Source: JACVRN01 sp035276685 (GTDB taxonomy: Bacteria; Acidobacteriota; Blastocatellia; Pyrinomonadales; Pyrinomonadaceae). From it: 64,000 bases of DNA. The notes under the pieces were generated by a model. The model was given only the letters and a program-made list of their open reading frames with translations, was not told the DNA's origin and did no database searches. Made by a program: the position numbers and the translations under genes. Positions 26,001 to 34,900 of this stretch are shown piece by piece; position 1 is the first letter of the stretch; every line of letters begins with the position of its first letter. The stretch spans positions 12,002-76,001 of the forward strand of contig DATELK010000212.1 of NCBI GenBank assembly GCA_035276685.1, written 5' to 3'.

Positions 26001-29000
26001 ATTCGCATAGTCGATGCGGACGGTCGTGTGGCGAAGGAAGAGACCATAGGCCACGTGCAGATTAAGGGTCTCACGGTCACCTCGGGCTACTACAACAATC
26101 CGGAGCTGAACGAGCGGGTCTTCGTTGACGGAGGCTGGTTCGTCACGGGCGACCTTGGCTTCCTGAGCAACGGGCGGCTGACGATAACGGGCCGCGAGAA
26201 GGACGTCATCATCATCAACGGCATCAACTACTACAGCCACGAGATAGAGGCTGTGGTGGAAGAGATTCCGGGCGTGCAGTCCTCCTTCACCGCCGCCTGC
26301 GCGATTCGTAAAGCGCAGGGCGACACGGACGCCGTGGCCATCTTCATGAGCACTGAGTTCGGAGAGCTTGGCCGTCAGGCCCGCCAGATAAACGAGATTC
26401 GACACCTCGTGACGCAGAAGATAGGCATCACGCCCGACTACATCATCCCCGTCAACCGCGAGCAGATTCCCAAGACCTCCATCGGCAAGATTCAGCGCTC
26501 TAAGCTGAGCGAGCAGTTCGCCGCCGGAGACTTCGACCAGCTTCTTGAGCAGGTGGACGTGGCGCTTGAGAACGAGCGCACGCTGCCCGCGTGGTTCTTC
26601 AGGAAGGAGTGGCGTCAGGAAGCCGCGCCCAAGTCCGCCGTGGGAAGGGCCGAAGGCGTCTGCCTCCTCTTCGCGGACAAGCTGGGTCTCGGAGAGTCAT
26701 TAAGCGCGAGGCTCGAAGCGGACGGCCACAGGGTCTTTCGAGTCGAAGAGGGCAGGGAGTTTTCGCGCGCCGAAGACGGAAGCTTCACCATTAATTACAA
26801 AGACGCGCAGCAGTACCGCCGCGTCATAGAGACCCTGAATGAAGAAGGCGTCGAGGTGGACGACATAATTCACCTCGCCAACTACACGGGGCCGAGGGAG
26901 GAAGCGCTAGACCTATCATCGCTGAAGGCGGCGCAGGACGCGGGGCTCTACAGCCTGCTCTATCTTGTGCAATCGGTGGCGGCTGGACAGGCACGCCCGA
27001 CTCGCCTCTTCGTCGCGACCACAGGCGCAGAAGCGGTTTCTTCCAACGACACAATCGCCTACGAGAAGACGACCATCAGCGGCTTGCTCAAGAGTCTTCC
27101 GCTTGAGTTGTCATGGCTACGCTGCGCGCAGGTGGATTTGGAGGGCGCGGACGCGGCCAGTGACGCGGAACGTATTTACAGCGAGCTGGACGTGGCTCAG
27201 AGCGGCACGACAACGGTCGCCTACAGGCAGGGCCGCCGCTTCTCTCCGTACCTGACGAGCGTCAACATGGCCGAGCGCGGCGGGCGTGAAATCCCCATTG
27301 AGCGCGGCGGAATCTATCTCATCACCGGCGGCCTCGGAGGCGTAGGCGTTCACGTTGCCTCGTGGCTCATGAAGCAATACGAGGCGAGACTTATCATCGT
27401 CGGCAGAACCAGTTTGCCCGAGCGCTCTCAGTGGAAGACGCATCTTGAGAAAGAGACGGTGCTGGCCGAGCGCATCAGGAACTACATGGCGCTTGAGGCG
27501 ACGGGCGGAGAGTTCCTATACGAAGCCGGGGACGTAAGCGACCACTCGTTCTTAAACGACGTGGTGACGCGCGCCGAGTCCGAGTGGGAATGGGGCGAGC
27601 CCATCGCAGGCATCTTCCATCTGGCGGGCACGCTCTCAAGAGACGGCCACCCGGACGAGAGCCACTGGGACATGATGCAGGATGAAGAGGCTGCGGTGAT
27701 AAGCCGCGAGTCCGTGGAGTCGCAGTTGAGGGCCAAGGTCTACGGCACGCAGGCGCTGGCTCCCATACTGGAAGAGAGAGAGGACGCAATCCTAGTGGCC
27801 TTCTCTTCGGTCAACAGCTTCTTCGGCGGCACTACCTTAAGCGCCTACTCCGCGGCCAACAGCTTCCTCGAAGGCTTCTGCCTTCACCAGCGACAGCAGA
27901 AGGGCAAGAGCGTTTACTGCCTGAGCTGGAGCATGTGGGACGACACAGGCATCGCGCGCGACATCCCCATCTCCATGAAGGCCGCTTCGAGGTCTGCCGG
28001 TTACGAAGCCATCTCTGCCGTGCAGGGACTGAACTCTCTGGCCGTCGCTCTTTCGAGCACCGAGCCGCAGGTTTACGTAGGCCTTGACGGCAGCAATAGA
28101 AACATTCGCCGCTTCATCAAAGACGTTCTGCCGGAGAAGCAGACCATCAAGGTCTACTACTCCGTGAAGGAAGCGGGCAGCTTTGACGAGCAGGCGTTTC
28201 AGGGCCGAGTGGTCGAGACGGTCGGCACGGTTGATAAGAAGCATCGTGCCGCGATTGAGGCGCACCGCGCCGAGAGCATCCAGTTCACCTTCACGCCTCG
28301 CATAGGCCAGGACGAGTTCAACGACGCCGAAGAGGCGGCTCATTCGGCCGCGCTCGAAGCGGGCCTTTTGACGACGGAGGTGGAGAAGGAGCTGGCCAGA
28401 ATCTGGCAGGACGTGCTGGGCCAGAGCAAGATTGGAGCCAACGATAACTTCTTCGCCATGGGCGGCCACTCGCTGCTTGCGACCAAGCTTTTGTCGCGCA
28501 TCTCTACGGCTTTTCAGGTGGAGATTCCGCTCCGCGCGCTCTTCGAGTCGCCAACGATTCGAGGACTGGCGGCGCGCATAGAGCGTGTGCGAAGACCCAA
28601 GCGCATAGGCACGCAGGCCACTCTGCAACCAATCCCTCGCGGCGGAGACCTGCCGCTCTCCTTCTCGCAGCAGCGCCTATGGTTCCTTGACCAGATGCAG
28701 CCGGGCAACGCCTTTTACAACATGCCCGCCGCGCTTCGCCTCAAAGGACAGCTCGACCTCAAGGCGCTTGAGCGAAGCCTCGAAGAGATTGTCGAAAGAC
28801 ACGAAGCGCTTCGCACCGTCTTCCCCAAAGTTGACGGCAAACCCTCTCAGGTAATCTTCGACAAGCTTCAACTGCCGCTCGCGGTCACGGATTTGAGCGA
28901 CACGGCGGAAGACGAAAGAGAGCAGGAGGCCGTGAGGCTCGCGACCGAAGAGGTGCGCAGACCCTTTGACCTCGGGGAAGGGCCGCTCTTCCGCGCCAGC

Positions 29001-31934
29001 CTGCTGAAGCTCTCCGACGCGGAGCACATACTGACGCTCACCATGCACCACATCGTCTCTGACGGCTGGTCTGTGGGCATCTTCGCGCGCGAGCTGATTA
29101 CGCTTTATGAAGCATACAGTCGCGGCGAAGAGGCAGAGTTGCCGAAGCTTCCCGTTCAGTACGTGGACTTCGCTTCGTGGCAGAGGGACTGGCTACAGGG
29201 CGACGTGCTTGAGAAGCAGCTTTCATACTGGAAGCCGCAGCTTGCCGGAAGGCTGCCCGTGCTTCAGCTGCCTACGGACAGGCCGCGCCCGCTCGTTCAG
29301 AGCTTTAAGGGCGCGACGCGCTTCTTCGAGCTGCCCGAGTCAATCTCCGAAGGGCTCAATAACCTGAGCCGAGAGGAAGGCGCGACGCTCTACATGACGC
29401 TGCTCGCGGCCTTCAAGACGCTGCTTTACCAGTACTCGCGTCAGGAAGAGATAATCGTCGGCACGCCCGTCGCAAACCGCAGGCAGCAGGAAGTCGAAGA
29501 GCTAATAGGCTTCTTCGTCAACTCGCTCGTCCTTCGTACAGATTGCTCCGGCAACCCTGACTTCCGCACGCTGCTGCAACGTGTGCGCGAAGTCTCGCTC
29601 GGGGCCTTCGCACATCAGGACATGCCGTTTGAGTATCTGGTAGAGATGCTCAGGCCCGAGCGCGACCTCAGCCACTCGCCGCTCTTCCAGGTGATGTTCG
29701 TCTTGCAGAACGCGCCGAGGGAAGAGCTGAAGCTGGCGGGGCTCGACATGACTCCGCTCAACCTGCACGCGGGAACCTCCAAGTTCGACCTGACGCTTTC
29801 GATGGAAGAGGCCGAAGGCAAGCTCCTTGGCTCGCTCGAATACAACACGGACTTGTTCGACGACCAGACCATCACGCGCATGCTTTCGCACTTCGAGAGC
29901 CTGCTCGAAGAGATAGCGGCAGACCCGAGCAGGCCCATCGCGCGCCTGCCTCGCAGCGAGCAGTCGCGGCTCGTGTTTGAGTGGAACCAGACCGGGACGG
30001 ATGTCGAGCCGGAGCAGTTCGTGCAACAGCTCTTTGAGCGTCAGTCCAAGGAGAGGCCCGACAGTATCGCGGTCGCAAGGCTGGAAGAGCAGTTGACCTA
30101 CGGAGAGCTTAACGCCCGCGCAAACCAACTGGCCCACTACCTGAAGAAGAAGGGCGTGGGGCCGGACGTTTCCGTGGCCGTCTGCGTGGAGCGCTCCGTG
30201 GAGATGCTCGTGGCCTTCCTCGGCATACTCAAGGCGGGAGGCAACTACGTCCCGCTCGACCACTATTATCCGAAGGAGCGGCTCGCTTACATGCTGAAGG
30301 ACAGCCGCTCGCCCGTCCTGCTCACGCAGGAGCGCTTGCAGGACGTACTGCCCGAGCAGCAGGAGATTCCTATCTTCCGTCTCGACGCCGACTGGGAACA
30401 GGTCGCGGCGGAGAGCGAAGAGAATCCCGCTTCGGAAGTCTCGGGCAGCAACCTTGCTTACGTCATCTACACCTCCGGCTCCACGGGACAGCCCAAGGGC
30501 GTTGAGGTCTCGCACTCGAATCTCATGAACCTCGTTGAGTGGCACAGGCAAGCTTACGAGGTCGGGCCCGAAGACAGGGCAACACAGGTAGCAGTGCTCA
30601 GCTTCGACGCTTCGGTCTGGGAGATTTGGCCGTACCTCGTGTCGGGCGCAGGCATCTATCTGCCGGACGACGAGACGCGCACGACTCCGTCAAGGTTCCT
30701 CTCGTGGCTCGACGAGCAGAAGATTACCCTCTGCTTCCTGCCGACGCCTCTGGCGGAAGTGATGCTGACGGAGACTCTGCCCGAGAGCCTCTCTTTGAGG
30801 GCCATGCTCGTGGGCGGCGACAAGCTGCACCGCAGTCCTAAGGAGACGTTGCCCTTCAAGCTCGTCAATCATTACGGGCCTACTGAGAGCACTGTCGTCG
30901 CCACCTTCGCGCCCATAGAGACTGGCGTTGAAGGCGAGACAGCAGCGCCTCCCATCGGCCGCCCGATTTCGAACACGCGCATATACCTGCTTGACCAGTA
31001 CATGGAGCCCGTGCCCGTGGGCGTGGCCGGTGAAATCTTCATCGGCGGCGCAAGCCTCGCTCGCGGCTATCACCTCGCGCCCGCCATGACGGCCGAGAAG
31101 TTCATTCCCGACGCGTTCTCAGGCGAAGAAGGCGCGCGTCTCTACAGGACGGGCGACCTTGCGCGCTATCTGCCGGACGGAAACCTTGAGTTCCTAGGAC
31201 GCCTGGACCATCAGGTGAAGATACGCGGCTACCGCATTGAGCTTGGAGAGATAGAGGCTGTGCTGTCCGAGCATCCGTCCGTGGGTGAAGTCATAGTCAT
31301 AGCCCGCGCAGACGGAGCGAACAAGACGCTCGTGGCTTATCTGGTGCCGTGCGTCTCGGAGGCTCCTTCGGTCTCAGACCTACGGGCCTACATGAGAGAG
31401 AGGCTTCCCGAGTACATGGTGCCTTCAGCCTTCGTGGTCTTGAGCGCACTGCCTCTGACGGCGAGCGGCAAGGTCGACGTGCGAGCGTTGCCGGGGCCGG
31501 AAGGCGCAGGCGCGGGCGGCGCGACAGAATACGTTGAGCCGCGCACGGAGACGGAAAAGCAGGTGGCCGCCATCTGGCAGGAGCTGCTACAGGTCGAGAA
31601 GGTGGGCATTCACGACAACTTCTTCGAGATAGGCGGACACTCCCTCTTGATGGTGCAGGCCCAGAGCAAGTTGCAGGACATCTTCAACCGTGAGCTTACG
31701 ACCATAGAGCTCTTCCAGTATCCGACCGTGCATACGCTGGCGAACTTCCTTGACCAGGGCCAGTCAGAACAGCCCGCCATAGAAGAGAGCCAGAACCGCG
31801 CGGAGGTACGACGAGCATCCATGGAGCAGCGTCGTCAGGCCAAGGAGCAGGGCGAGCAATCGTTGGAAGGCGACGTGCAACCCGTAGAGAGTACCGTGCA
31901 AACGGAAGTTGAAGTCGTACAGGCACAAGACTAG
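23079..31934 (+). CDS. Hybrid megasynthase psiA-AL-KR-T-C-A-T (probable Leu-type A domain)
   Basis: This 2951-residue protein begins with a decayed adenylation domain (1-505): the core loop reads QSDSTGRPEG, YRTGD is broken to YRTGY, and the A10 lysine is replaced by Ala487 (GAPDR). An intact acyl-ligase-type domain follows (about 584-1150; TSGSTGKPKG, WMPLTHVGG, GREKDVIIING), then a KR (about 1169-1680; GGLGGVG, AYSAAN), a carrier (Ser1798), a condensation domain (about 1858-2298; HHIVSDG at 1990-1996), a complete A domain (about 2308-2800; YTSGSTGQPKG, YRTGD, SGKVD) and a carrier (Ser2855). Read by eye against GrsA, the A-domain pocket is D-A-W-F-L-G-H-V-V, close to known Leu codes. Its first module lacks a C domain; the free C domain ending at 11292 is the natural partner. 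An Asn-Gly linker lies near residue 550. The Gln/Glu-rich tail lacks the docking motif seen elsewhere. Confidence 0.9.
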   Translation: MIREELHRQFEKQVEQTPDETAIVFNEERLTYSELNRRANRVARRLRRNRLKEGDIVAVAVEDSPALLAGILGVLKAGGVYLPLEPGSPPLRAAYILRHSRATQLLKAGRDSDSFGFSGKVLALDDAVLLKGNGENLRVVKSSDRPFALSYQSDSTGRPEGVVISQESIANWAAFNIEQLKIDFRNTLFVSDSTTGAAFPLWLVALAVGGTVYFHRQQEGSDLKSLSELASSSEATAAALPLSLMGVMNRGGNFRRVFTNGLKNIVSVGDGLVRTDGLREYLKEKNIRWHNYFGFPEMQVVTTLQEETSGGATEIKHIGRPVSGTRAFIINEERQPAPVGVVDDLYLAGEGLLKGYYQHQELNRQRFVENSFDPGSEMYRTGYKASWLQNKLLAFHSDSTNRVYIGGVRLALEEIEAALNTHDAIDECAVVTRVGPDGEPRLTAYLVINEPVSVEELQSHLRKYLPASALSIGFLQVSSLPRAVSGAPDRKRLQELELLDTLDAEQIKESLEDEAGVDGVAVLLKEEITRRPAYHLKKLMKTQVSTNGNGNGHKPALADKKVGDEDAAGAEAMSVGAELKDAESRPKNLKEMLYRAARNTSNGITYVSGSDASYQSYGQLIERARRVGSLLKAKSAEAGKPAIIQLEDNQQFLAAFWACILEGIVPVPLATAPSYEQESNATRMLENVWQMLESPLVITDSSRTNEIKALLERAGGEANVVAIEEAGEAEAGTAEELKLDEDEGGAEPDTLALMLFTSGSTGKPKGVQLSHGNLISRSQATAQLNSFTSEDVSLNWMPLTHVGGIVMFHLRDVFTACKQIQVPISEILAEPLRWLDLIDKYEATVTWAPNFAYGLVNEELERARANDDGKARSWNLSRMRFILNGGEAINAATSKKFLQLLGEYGLPTDSMHPAWGMSETSSGVAYSELFTSEEGTGVHTLENSSLGPAVRSTNGASADSSTFVEVGLPIPGTTIRIVDADGRVAKEETIGHVQIKGLTVTSGYYNNPELNERVFVDGGWFVTGDLGFLSNGRLTITGREKDVIIINGINYYSHEIEAVVEEIPGVQSSFTAACAIRKAQGDTDAVAIFMSTEFGELGRQARQINEIRHLVTQKIGITPDYIIPVNREQIPKTSIGKIQRSKLSEQFAAGDFDQLLEQVDVALENERTLPAWFFRKEWRQEAAPKSAVGRAEGVCLLFADKLGLGESLSARLEADGHRVFRVEEGREFSRAEDGSFTINYKDAQQYRRVIETLNEEGVEVDDIIHLANYTGPREEALDLSSLKAAQDAGLYSLLYLVQSVAAGQARPTRLFVATTGAEAVSSNDTIAYEKTTISGLLKSLPLELSWLRCAQVDLEGADAASDAERIYSELDVAQSGTTTVAYRQGRRFSPYLTSVNMAERGGREIPIERGGIYLITGGLGGVGVHVASWLMKQYEARLIIVGRTSLPERSQWKTHLEKETVLAERIRNYMALEATGGEFLYEAGDVSDHSFLNDVVTRAESEWEWGEPIAGIFHLAGTLSRDGHPDESHWDMMQDEEAAVISRESVESQLRAKVYGTQALAPILEEREDAILVAFSSVNSFFGGTTLSAYSAANSFLEGFCLHQRQQKGKSVYCLSWSMWDDTGIARDIPISMKAASRSAGYEAISAVQGLNSLAVALSSTEPQVYVGLDGSNRNIRRFIKDVLPEKQTIKVYYSVKEAGSFDEQAFQGRVVETVGTVDKKHRAAIEAHRAESIQFTFTPRIGQDEFNDAEEAAHSAALEAGLLTTEVEKELARIWQDVLGQSKIGANDNFFAMGGHSLLATKLLSRISTAFQVEIPLRALFESPTIRGLAARIERVRRPKRIGTQATLQPIPRGGDLPLSFSQQRLWFLDQMQPGNAFYNMPAALRLKGQLDLKALERSLEEIVERHEALRTVFPKVDGKPSQVIFDKLQLPLAVTDLSDTAEDEREQEAVRLATEEVRRPFDLGEGPLFRASLLKLSDAEHILTLTMHHIVSDGWSVGIFARELITLYEAYSRGEEAELPKLPVQYVDFASWQRDWLQGDVLEKQLSYWKPQLAGRLPVLQLPTDRPRPLVQSFKGATRFFELPESISEGLNNLSREEGATLYMTLLAAFKTLLYQYSRQEEIIVGTPVANRRQQEVEELIGFFVNSLVLRTDCSGNPDFRTLLQRVREVSLGAFAHQDMPFEYLVEMLRPERDLSHSPLFQVMFVLQNAPREELKLAGLDMTPLNLHAGTSKFDLTLSMEEAEGKLLGSLEYNTDLFDDQTITRMLSHFESLLEEIAADPSRPIARLPRSEQSRLVFEWNQTGTDVEPEQFVQQLFERQSKERPDSIAVARLEEQLTYGELNARANQLAHYLKKKGVGPDVSVAVCVERSVEMLVAFLGILKAGGNYVPLDHYYPKERLAYMLKDSRSPVLLTQERLQDVLPEQQEIPIFRLDADWEQVAAESEENPASEVSGSNLAYVIYTSGSTGQPKGVEVSHSNLMNLVEWHRQAYEVGPEDRATQVAVLSFDASVWEIWPYLVSGAGIYLPDDETRTTPSRFLSWLDEQKITLCFLPTPLAEVMLTETLPESLSLRAMLVGGDKLHRSPKETLPFKLVNHYGPTESTVVATFAPIETGVEGETAAPPIGRPISNTRIYLLDQYMEPVPVGVAGEIFIGGASLARGYHLAPAMTAEKFIPDAFSGEEGARLYRTGDLARYLPDGNLEFLGRLDHQVKIRGYRIELGEIEAVLSEHPSVGEVIVIARADGANKTLVAYLVPCVSEAPSVSDLRAYMRERLPEYMVPSAFVVLSALPLTASGKVDVRALPGPEGAGAGGATEYVEPRTETEKQVAAIWQELLQVEKVGIHDNFFEIGGHSLLMVQAQSKLQDIFNRELTTIELFQYPTVHTLANFLDQGQSEQPAIEESQNRAEVRRASMEQRRQAKEQGEQSLEGDVQPVESTVQTEVEVVQAQD

Positions 31935-31945
31935 GAGCGCGTGCG

Positions 31946-34900
31946 ATGCAGCAGCAGTCCACAGAAGTCAACCATTCCAACGGGAGCGAGATAGCCATCA
32001 TAGGCATGGCCTGTCGCTTTCCGGGCGCACGCGGCGTCGAACAGTTCTGGCGAAACCTACGCGACGGCGTGGAATCGCTGGTGCCGCTCTCGGACGAGGA
32101 GCTGTCGGCCGCAGGCGTCAGCCCTCAGATGCTAGCGAATCCCAACTACGTCAAGGCAGGCATGATTCTTGACGACGTTGAGATGTTCGACGCCTCCTTC
32201 TTCGGCTACAACCCGCGCGAGGCCGAAGTGATGGATCCGCAGCAGCGCTTCTTTTTGGAGTGCGCTTGGGAAGCTTTGGAGGACGGCGGCTACAACGGCG
32301 AAAAGTACAAGGGGTCGGTTGGCGTCTACGCTGGCGTAGGGGCCAACACTTACCTTTTTAACCTCAGCTCGGATTCGGACTTGGCGCGCACGGTCGGAAG
32401 CTACCAGACCATCATCAGTAACGATAAGGACTTTCTGGCCACGCGCGTCTCCTACAAGCTGAACCTGAAAGGGCCTAGCCTTGCGGTTCAGACGGCCTGC
32501 TCCACCTCTCTCGTGGCGGCGCACCTTGCCTGCCAGAGCCTGCTCAACGGCGAATGCGACATGGCTCTGGCGGGCGGGGTGTCAATCAGGTTGCCGCAGA
32601 AGGCCGGATACCTCTTCGAGCCCGAGATGATTCATTCACCCGACGGTCATTGCAGGGCCTTCGATGCTAAAGCTCAGGGGCCGAGCGGCGGCAACGGCGT
32701 AGGCGTCGTGCTCTTCAAGCGACTGTCGGACGCCGTCAGGGATGGCGACAATATATATGCTGTCGTCAAAGGCTCTGCCATCAACAACGACGGGGCTTTG
32801 AAGGTCGGCTACACGGCCCCTAGCGTCGAGGGACAGGCGAGGGTGATTGCAGAGGCGCTAGGGATAGCAGGCGTCAACGCCCGCACCGTTAGTTTCATAG
32901 AGGCGCACGGGACGGCCACGGCTCTGGGCGACCCGATTGAGATAGCGGCGCTGACGAAAGCCTACAGGGCCTACACGCAGGAGAAGAATTTCTGCGCCAT
33001 AGGCTCCGTCAAGACGAACATAGGACACCTTGACACGGCCGCGGGCGTGGCAGGCCTTATCAAGGCCGCGCTCTCGCTCAAGCACAAACAGATTCCTCCC
33101 TCGCTCCATTTCGAGAAGCCCAACCCGAAGATTGATTTCGAGAGCAGCCCCTTCTACGTCAACTCGGAGCTTGTAGAGTGGGAGAGAAACGGGACGCCGC
33201 GACGCGCGGGCGTCAGCTCCTTCGGCATGGGCGGCACCAACGCTCATCTCGTGCTGGAAGAAGCGCCCGTCGTGGAATCTTCCGAAGCTGAAAGGCCGTG
33301 GCAGCTATTGACGCTTTCGGCACGAACGGCTTCCGCGCTTGAGGCTGCTACCGACAATCTCGCGGACTACTTCGAGCGACACGAGGACGTGAAGCTTGCG
33401 GACGCGGCCTACACGCTTCAGCTTGGCAGAAAGACCTTCAACAACCGCCGCATGCTGGTCTGCCGCGACCTTGATGATGCGAGGAAGGCTCTGAAGTCGC
33501 GCGACCCGCAAAGGGTCTTCACGAGCGTACAGGAATCATCGGCTCGTCCCGTCGTCTTCATGTTTCCGGGCGGCGGCGCGCAGTACGTAGAGATGGGCCA
33601 GGAGCTTTATCGCACCGAGCGCGTCTTCCGCGAAGAAGTAGACCGCTGCATGGAGCTTCTCAAACCGCACGTGGGCTCAGACCTGAGAGAGCTTCTTTAC
33701 CCGTCGGAAGAGAGAACGGAAGAGGCACATAGGCTGATGGAGAGAACTTCGGTAGCTCTCCCCGCGCTCTTCACCATCGAGTACGCGCTCTCGCGTCTTC
33801 TGATGAGCTGGGGCGTGCGCCCGCAGGCCATGATAGGGCACAGCCTCGGCGAATACGCTGCGGCCTGCATCGCTGGCGTCATCTCTCTCGAAGACGCTCT
33901 CGCGCTGGTGGCTTTAAGGGGCAGGCTCTTTGAGCAGCTGCCTGAAGGCTCCATGCTCAGCGTGCCTTTGTCGGAAGAGGAGCTGAGGCCGTTTTTAGGT
34001 AAGAAGCTTTCGATTGCGGCCGTCAACGGCCCTTCGCTCTGCGTCGTGTCTGGCGCGACCAGCGCCATAGAAGAGCTTGAGAAGACGCTCGCCGACAACT
34101 CCGTTGAGGTCGGGCGTCTCCACATAGCCGTCGCCGCTCACTCAGAGATGGTGACGCCTATCTTAGACGAGTTCAGAACGTTCGTGGAATCCATCAAGCT
34201 GAACGCGCCGGAGATTCCTTACATCTCCACGCTCACGGGAACGTGGATAAAGGCGGAGGAAGTGACGCGCGCCGACTACTGGGCGCAGCACCTGAGGCAG
34301 ACCGTTCGCTTCGGCGAAGGCCTGCGCGTGCTGTGGAGCGAAGAGGACAGAATCCTGCTCGAAGTCGGGCCGGGCCAGACCCTCAGCACGCTCGCGAGGC
34401 AGCACGCAGATAAGCCCGCGGGACAGGTCATCTTAAGCTCTCTGCGACACCCGCACGAGCAGCAATCGGACGTGGCATTCCTGCTCACGGCGCTCGGAAG
34501 ACTCTGGATAGCTGGCGCTCGCGTAGAGTGGCAGGGGCTCTATGCTGGCGAGCGTCGCACGCGCGTGGGGCTGCCGACTTATCCTTTTGAATCGCAGCGC
34601 TACTGGATAGAGTCGCAGCCCATGACGAGCGTTTTAGCGCAACCGTCTGCCGCAACTGCGGGGCGCAAGCGCGAGCCCTCCGAATGGTTCTACCTGCCGT
34701 CGTGGAAGCGCTCTCTTCGTCAGGCCGCGAAAGCTGATGATGAAGCTGAGCGTGTCTCGTGGCTTCTGCTGGCAGACGGTCGCGGAATCGCGGCGCGCGT
34801 GGCGGAACGTTTGAGAGAAGAGGGCCACGCGGTTGTGCTAGCCGAGATGGGCGAGGAGTTCGCTTCAACGAGCGACGACTTCTACATCATCAATCATTCG

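Noticed and set aside
25293..26405. Minus-strand open frame of 370 codons
   Set aside because: It is antisense to the AL domain of the synthase at 23079. Similar shadow frames occur opposite the homologous domains at 44151-45122 and 4493-5071, as expected from shared codon bias.
29502..30551. Minus-strand open frame of 349 codons
   Set aside because: It is antisense to an intact C and A domain, with low-complexity composition and no motif.
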